The position numbers and the translations under genes were made by a program. The notes under the pieces are model-generated. The model searched no databases, was not told the DNA's origin, and worked only from the letters and a program-made list of their open reading frames with translations. From Planctomycetaceae bacterium (lineage in GTDB: Bacteria > Planctomycetota > Planctomycetia > Pirellulales > Pirellulaceae), in assembly GCA_007694185.1 (NCBI GenBank), contig RECD01000155.1:40767-104766 (forward strand): a stretch of 64,000 nt of DNA. The letters are read 5' to 3'. Position 1 is the stretch's first letter; each line of letters opens with the position of its first letter. Positions 50,501 through 56,500 of the stretch are shown piece by piece.

Positions 50501-53500
50501 AGATGGATCACGTTGCTCGCGCCGTCGGGGCGCAGCACGATCTCGGTGCTTCCCTCGACGCTTTCTTGGATGCGACTGAGGTCGGCCACGATGCTGGAGA
50601 CTCCTGCGGCGGCGACACCTGCGGCATTCACCGTCAGCGTGTCGGCCTGACCGGCTCCGAACAGCTCCACGGTCTTGACCCCCGTGGCCGTGAGGTTCAT
50701 CGCGCTCTGTCCCTGCGGTGTCACCGAAATGCTTAGCCCGCCAGCGGAGCCGCCCAGCACATAGTTCTCGGCAACATTTCTGCCGACCACGCGCAACCGG
50801 TTGTCGCCTGATCCCAACGTGACGGACTGTGGCGCGCCGAATTCCGATTGCCAGGTGACGAAGTTATTACCATTGCCAGCTGAGATGACGGTGCCAGAAA
50901 CCCCCGACAATTCGTTGTCGCCACTTCCTCCATCCAGGATGTCCCCTGAGCGATTCGACAACAACGTGTCGTTCCCATTTCCACCGCGGAATCTGGTGTG
51001 TGCGCTGGATTGATTGATCAACAGGTCGTCACCGTCGCCCCCGTCGACATCCACCGTGATCGTTCGGAACGTTCCCAGTTTCTCGGCCAGGATCAGCTGA
51101 TCATTGCCCGAACCGAATCCGCCTCCCTCGATCGCCTCGATGCGTGTGACGTTGTCAAAGACTTGCACGGCGCCGAACGCTCGCACGCGAACTCGTTCAC
51201 CAAACTGGCTGCCCGGTCCCAGGGAATCGATGATGTAGGTTTCGTCCTCTTCATCGGGAGATGCATCCACGTTTCGCAGGTGGGATCGTGAACCGACATT
51301 CAGCACCAGCGTTCGCCCCGCTCCATTGTCGATGGTGCTGCCCAGTTGCGGCATTGGAGGTGCGTCCAGTCGCAAATAACCGAGTGTGAATCGAATGGGG
51401 ATCGTAATCAGTCCGAGCCTGATTCCCGCTTCGACCCGAATCCTTCCGTCCCCGGCAGGAGGCGAGGAATAATCCACCGCAATGTTGGCTCCCACGAGTG
51501 TTGTGCCGAATGCGTTGACGCGCCCATACAGGCTGGCACGCAAGTCCAGGGGGATAACCGGATCGACATCGAGATTGCGCAGAATATGGAATTCGCCACC
51601 CGCTTGGATGCCCCATGAGTCCGTCCCGAGCTTGAGAGCTGCTCCGATGAACAATTCGAAGTTACCACGACTGTCGAAGAAGCCTCGGAATTCAGCGGTG
51701 ATGACTGACAACAAACTGCCGCGGAAGTTGCCTTCGATTCGGAAATAGTCATCTTGAACAACAATCCGTCCCGATCCGGTTGCTTCTACGACGTGCAGCA
51801 ATTTGACTCGGGCATTCTCCAGTGCAATTTCGAACTTCTGAGTCCCCGCGCGGGAGTTGATCTGCAGTCGCAAGTCGCCGCCGATATCGAAGATCCCATC
51901 GAAGCCAAAGTCCGCATTGACGGATAGCTTAGTGTCGAACTCAATACCGGGTCGATCGCCGTAGAAAATACCAGCCCTGCCAGAAACGGAGACTTTGCCC
52001 AGGTTGAAGAAATCGATTCCCGCATTGACCATCATCTGGATCGATTCAGAAGATATCTCCAGCGAGAACATCCCATTGATTTCCAGTCCACCGGCCGAAA
52101 GAGTCCCTTCGACAAAGATGATCGCCGAACGCGGTTGCAGAACCGGATTGAAGGCTTGCGGAATGTCGGCCGTCAACGTTCGGGTGGTCGATGTGGTATT
52201 GATTCCAAAATAACTGCTCACCCCGGCAGTGAGCGTAATCCCCGGGATATTGAAGTTGGCGGCCAGCACCACGCCGCCGTACAAGCCTGCCTCGGTAACA
52301 TTGATCACGCCGGTTGCTTGAGCGCTCAAGAAGCTGCCTGCTCCCGGCAGGACCAAACTGGCGTTGGCTGCAATCCCCAACTCAAAGCCCCCGGCTCCGA
52401 CCGTGATCCGGAACGAGCCCTCCAGTTCGAGAGCCTTGGCATAGATCAGGCGGCCCGTCAGCACCAATTGGACGTAGGGCCCGGCGGTCATGACGTCGCC
52501 GTTGGACATGGTCGGCGCGCCGCCGATCGTGAACTGCAGTCTGCCGTCCGGCCCCGGCGCGGGGCTGAGGAAGTTGGCGTCGTACTCACGCGTTCGTCCG
52601 CGCCGCTCCTGCATGTTCGCAATGCGCTCCTGCAGACGTTCGGGTACGACATAGATCACGTCCTGGCCCGTCGTATTGAGCAGCAATTGGGCTTTGTCGA
52701 GATAAAACTCCATGAACTGGCCGACATAGGTGATCGACAGGTCCAATCGCGCCGCGATCGTAGGCAGCCGAGGAACGCCCGATTGCTCGAAGCCCAGATT
52801 GGTCACCACCACCAATCCCAGCGCGTCGACCTCCAGAATCTTGATGTCTTTGCTGCCTACCGTCAGGCCGGTCGAAAGTCGAGCGGCCACGAACAGCTCG
52901 ATGTCAAAGCTGTTGTCCAGCGGTGTGCTGGGATCGTTATCGTTCATCCGCACCATCAACGAGAACGCGCCATCGAATTCCAGATACGCGCCGACGTTGA
53001 ACTTGTCGTTCTCCCCGAGGATGTCCGCCGTGTTCTTGTTGAAGGTCAGCGTCCCCTGAGCCTCAAACAGCACCGTGTCTTCGGGGATCGCAATCACCTC
53101 TATCGGTCGGCCGGGCAAGGCCAGGGCAACCTCTTTATCTTCACTGCTGAAATTCAGACCGACCAGGAAGCTGGCATCCGCTACCAATCCAGCATCCTTC
53201 AGGAAGGACAATCCGGGCGAATCCGTATTGAAATCGAGTTTCGCCGCTCCCCAAATTTCCAAGGACGCTTCGGCACGTTTTTCGATCGTGAGCTGTCCAG
53301 CGGCAGAGATCAGGTCGTCGGCTTTGATCAACCCGTCGATCGAGATGCTGCCGGAAAAGTCCAGCGCCACACGCTTGACTTGCGGATTGTCGACCACCGT
53401 CAGCTTGAGCTCGGCAAAGCCGGTCGAATCGGGATCGAGCTCATCACCACCGGCGATAGTCGCAGCCCCACCGATGATCACTTTGGCAAAGCCAATTGGC

Positions 53501-56500
53501 GCGAGGGTGCCCCTTCCTAGCACTCGCAGCTCGAACGAGTCGGGCTTGGTGACGGCGGGATTGACCAGGTTGCCCGCGGGATCAAGGAACGCCAGGGTTA
53601 GCTGACCTTCGATTCGTAACAGAGGATCGGATTGGGTCGCCGCATGGACAGCCGTATTCAGGTCCCCCAGGAACATCAGCTCCAGCGGACTCTCTGGATT
53701 CTCTTGTTTGAGACTCCGCAGGTCGCCGTAGAGCTTCACGTCGGCTTCAATAGCGCCGCTACCGACAACCCCCTTACCAACAACGGCGAACTGGCCATTG
53801 GTCAAGATGATGACATCGACGTCGACCTTGAAGACGCTATCGCTGACATGCTGGCTATAAAGCGTCCCACCGGCTTCGATGCGGATGATGTTGTTCGACG
53901 CCGCATCGATATCATAGACATTCCCCTCTTGGTTCGTCTTTTGCCGAACGACTTGCTGAATCAGTTCGTTTTGCCACTGCTCGGCCGTGAGGCTGGTGGT
54001 TGGTTTTAGCCCTGGATTGACTGCCAAGGCTCTGGGGTTGGCGGGCTTTGGAATCGGAGAGGCATTGAATGCGATGCCGCCACGGAAGTCCTTGATCGCT
54101 AGGCCGCTGACCGGATCGAGCAAAATACCCGCCGGAGTGCTGCTGGTCAGGTAAGCGGAGAGGAATCCCAGTTCGCTGAAGCCCACGCGGATCTCGGCTC
54201 CCGCCGCCCCGGCAAACTCGAATCCCGCGATAATCCCGCCGTAAAAGACGGTGTCGGCAAAGCTCGTGGCCGAGGACGGTAGGACATTGCCGTCGGTATC
54301 GAACTTGACCACGCCGCCAATCACGCCGCCGCTGATCTTGCCCCCGAACAGATTGCCACTGGCCTCGGCGGAAAAGCCGGCCATATCGATGATCGGGAAT
54401 TGGCCGTCGCGCAATTTGCTGACGTCGATGACCATACTGTCGATCGACCCGCCGACCGTGACGGGACCAAAATTGCCCTGGATCGAGGCTGAAAGAGTGA
54501 GCTGAAAGTTAGCCGGGGCGCTGTTGAAATTGTCTCCTAGCCAAGTGACCTTGGCTTCGCTGATATTCACCGGCAGAGGCAACTTCAGCGGATCGGCATC
54601 GGTCATTGCCAGCGAGATCGAGAAATTGTCACCCGCCTGGAACTGGCGATCGCCCGTCACACCAAAGCTGGTCGCTGTTCCGGTGATGTTGACCGGACCT
54701 GCGGTCAACGCCGCACTGGCAGAGCCGAACGAAACGAGCAATTCGTCGCCGGTTGCCAGCGGGTTGATTTCGAGGTCTGTCGCCGAGAGCGTGAGAAACT
54801 GACCCAGTCCCAAGGAGATTGATTCGGCGCGCAGCGCCCACTGCCCAGTCAGCGCCACGTTGGAGACGAACGGCGCCTGCTTGGCCAACTGCAGCCCAAT
54901 CCCAAAGCTGCCGCCGATGTTCGTTGCACTTGCTGAGATGGCACTGCCCAAGTTGGCTGAAGCCGAACCGATGTTGACGCCGACGGTGATCGACAGCGCG
55001 AACGTGCCGCTGGAGACATCCAGCCGCCCCAAATCGAAACCTTCGACCGACACCGACGCGTCGTTGATCGAGAACGCCCCCAGCTTCTTTTCTTCGGACG
55101 AGTTGGAGCCGCTGGGCGGATTGCTTGAGCCTTGAGAACCGTTGCCTTGCGAACCATCGTTGCTGCCTTGCGAGGTGCTTCCGCTGGTGTTGTCGGCAAA
55201 GTTGAACCCACCGACGTTGAACTGCTGCAGCTTGAATCCTTCGCTGCCGCCAAAGGTGAACTTGGCACCGCCGGAGACGCTGACGACTTCCTGCTGGTCG
55301 ACCAGCAACGCCAGCGAAGCTTCCTGGACGTCCACCAGCAGCTTGCCGTCGCTCTCACGACTGATGACAAAGCTACCGCCGAGAGAGAACACGTCGGCCA
55401 CACCCAAGGTCATGTCCGTGCCGGAGAACTCCAGCTCCTGGTCCGCCGCCACCTTGATCGGCGCTGTAATATTCTCGCCTCCTGCCGGATTGGGGACCGA
55501 AATCTGCTTGTCGATCGCCACGCCGGTGTTGTTGAAGCGCACGCTCAAGGTGCCGCTAAACTCCAGCGGTAGCCCGACCAAAGCGACGTTCCCGCCGGCG
55601 TCGAGCGCGTATTTCGCGACCTGACTTTCCGCCCCTGGAGCGGTGTCGGTGAGCTTGACGATATCCAAACCCAATCTGCCGCCGGACAGCTCAAAACCCA
55701 GCGGGCTGCCTCCATCATTCACACCGATAAAAGCGCTGACATTCGCGGCACCGACTAAAAGCTTGGTTTGCTTTTTTGTCTCGGAGATTGGTTCCACTTG
55801 TTTTTCGAAGCTGAAGCCGCCGCTAAGGGTCACGAAATCGCCAACGGCTAGGTCGAGAGTACCGCCGAACGACTGCACGTTCGCATCGGAAGTGAACTTC
55901 ACCACGACCGGACTATCGGAACCCGGAATGGCGATCGACTCGTCCACCGTCTTGCCCGTCTTGTTGACCCTGGCCTGCAACGATCCGCTGAGCACTAGAC
56001 CACTCACGCCGACCAGCGAAACGCTGCCACCGGAGGCAGTCATCGCATAGGACGAGCCGTTCTTCGCCGGATCGGTCGCGCCGCTCACGCGAACCATCAC
56101 CAGGCCGAGTGAGGCGTCGTTGATCTCAACACCCAACGCGTCATTGGATCCTTGATTCTCACCGAAGAATCCGCTGACGCCGGCGCCCAGGACCAATTTG
56201 GTAGTGGTTTCGTCACCAGAAGTCTCAACGGTTTTGGAGACCCTGAATCCGCCTTGTAAATCGATGAATCCGCCCGCATTTAAGTTCAGATAGCCCGCGA
56301 ACGATTGCAGGTTTTCCTCCCCCTCTTCAAAAACCACCGGCACCGACCCGGCGGACGTTTTCACCGACTCGGTCACCACCTTGCCCGTCGTGTTCTTACG
56401 GACCGTTACCTGGGCCGACAGGTCCAGCCCCTCGATGCCGACCAGCGTCGCCGTTCCGCCGCCAAAGAGGGCGTACGTGGAAGGCTGAGCGACACCTGCT

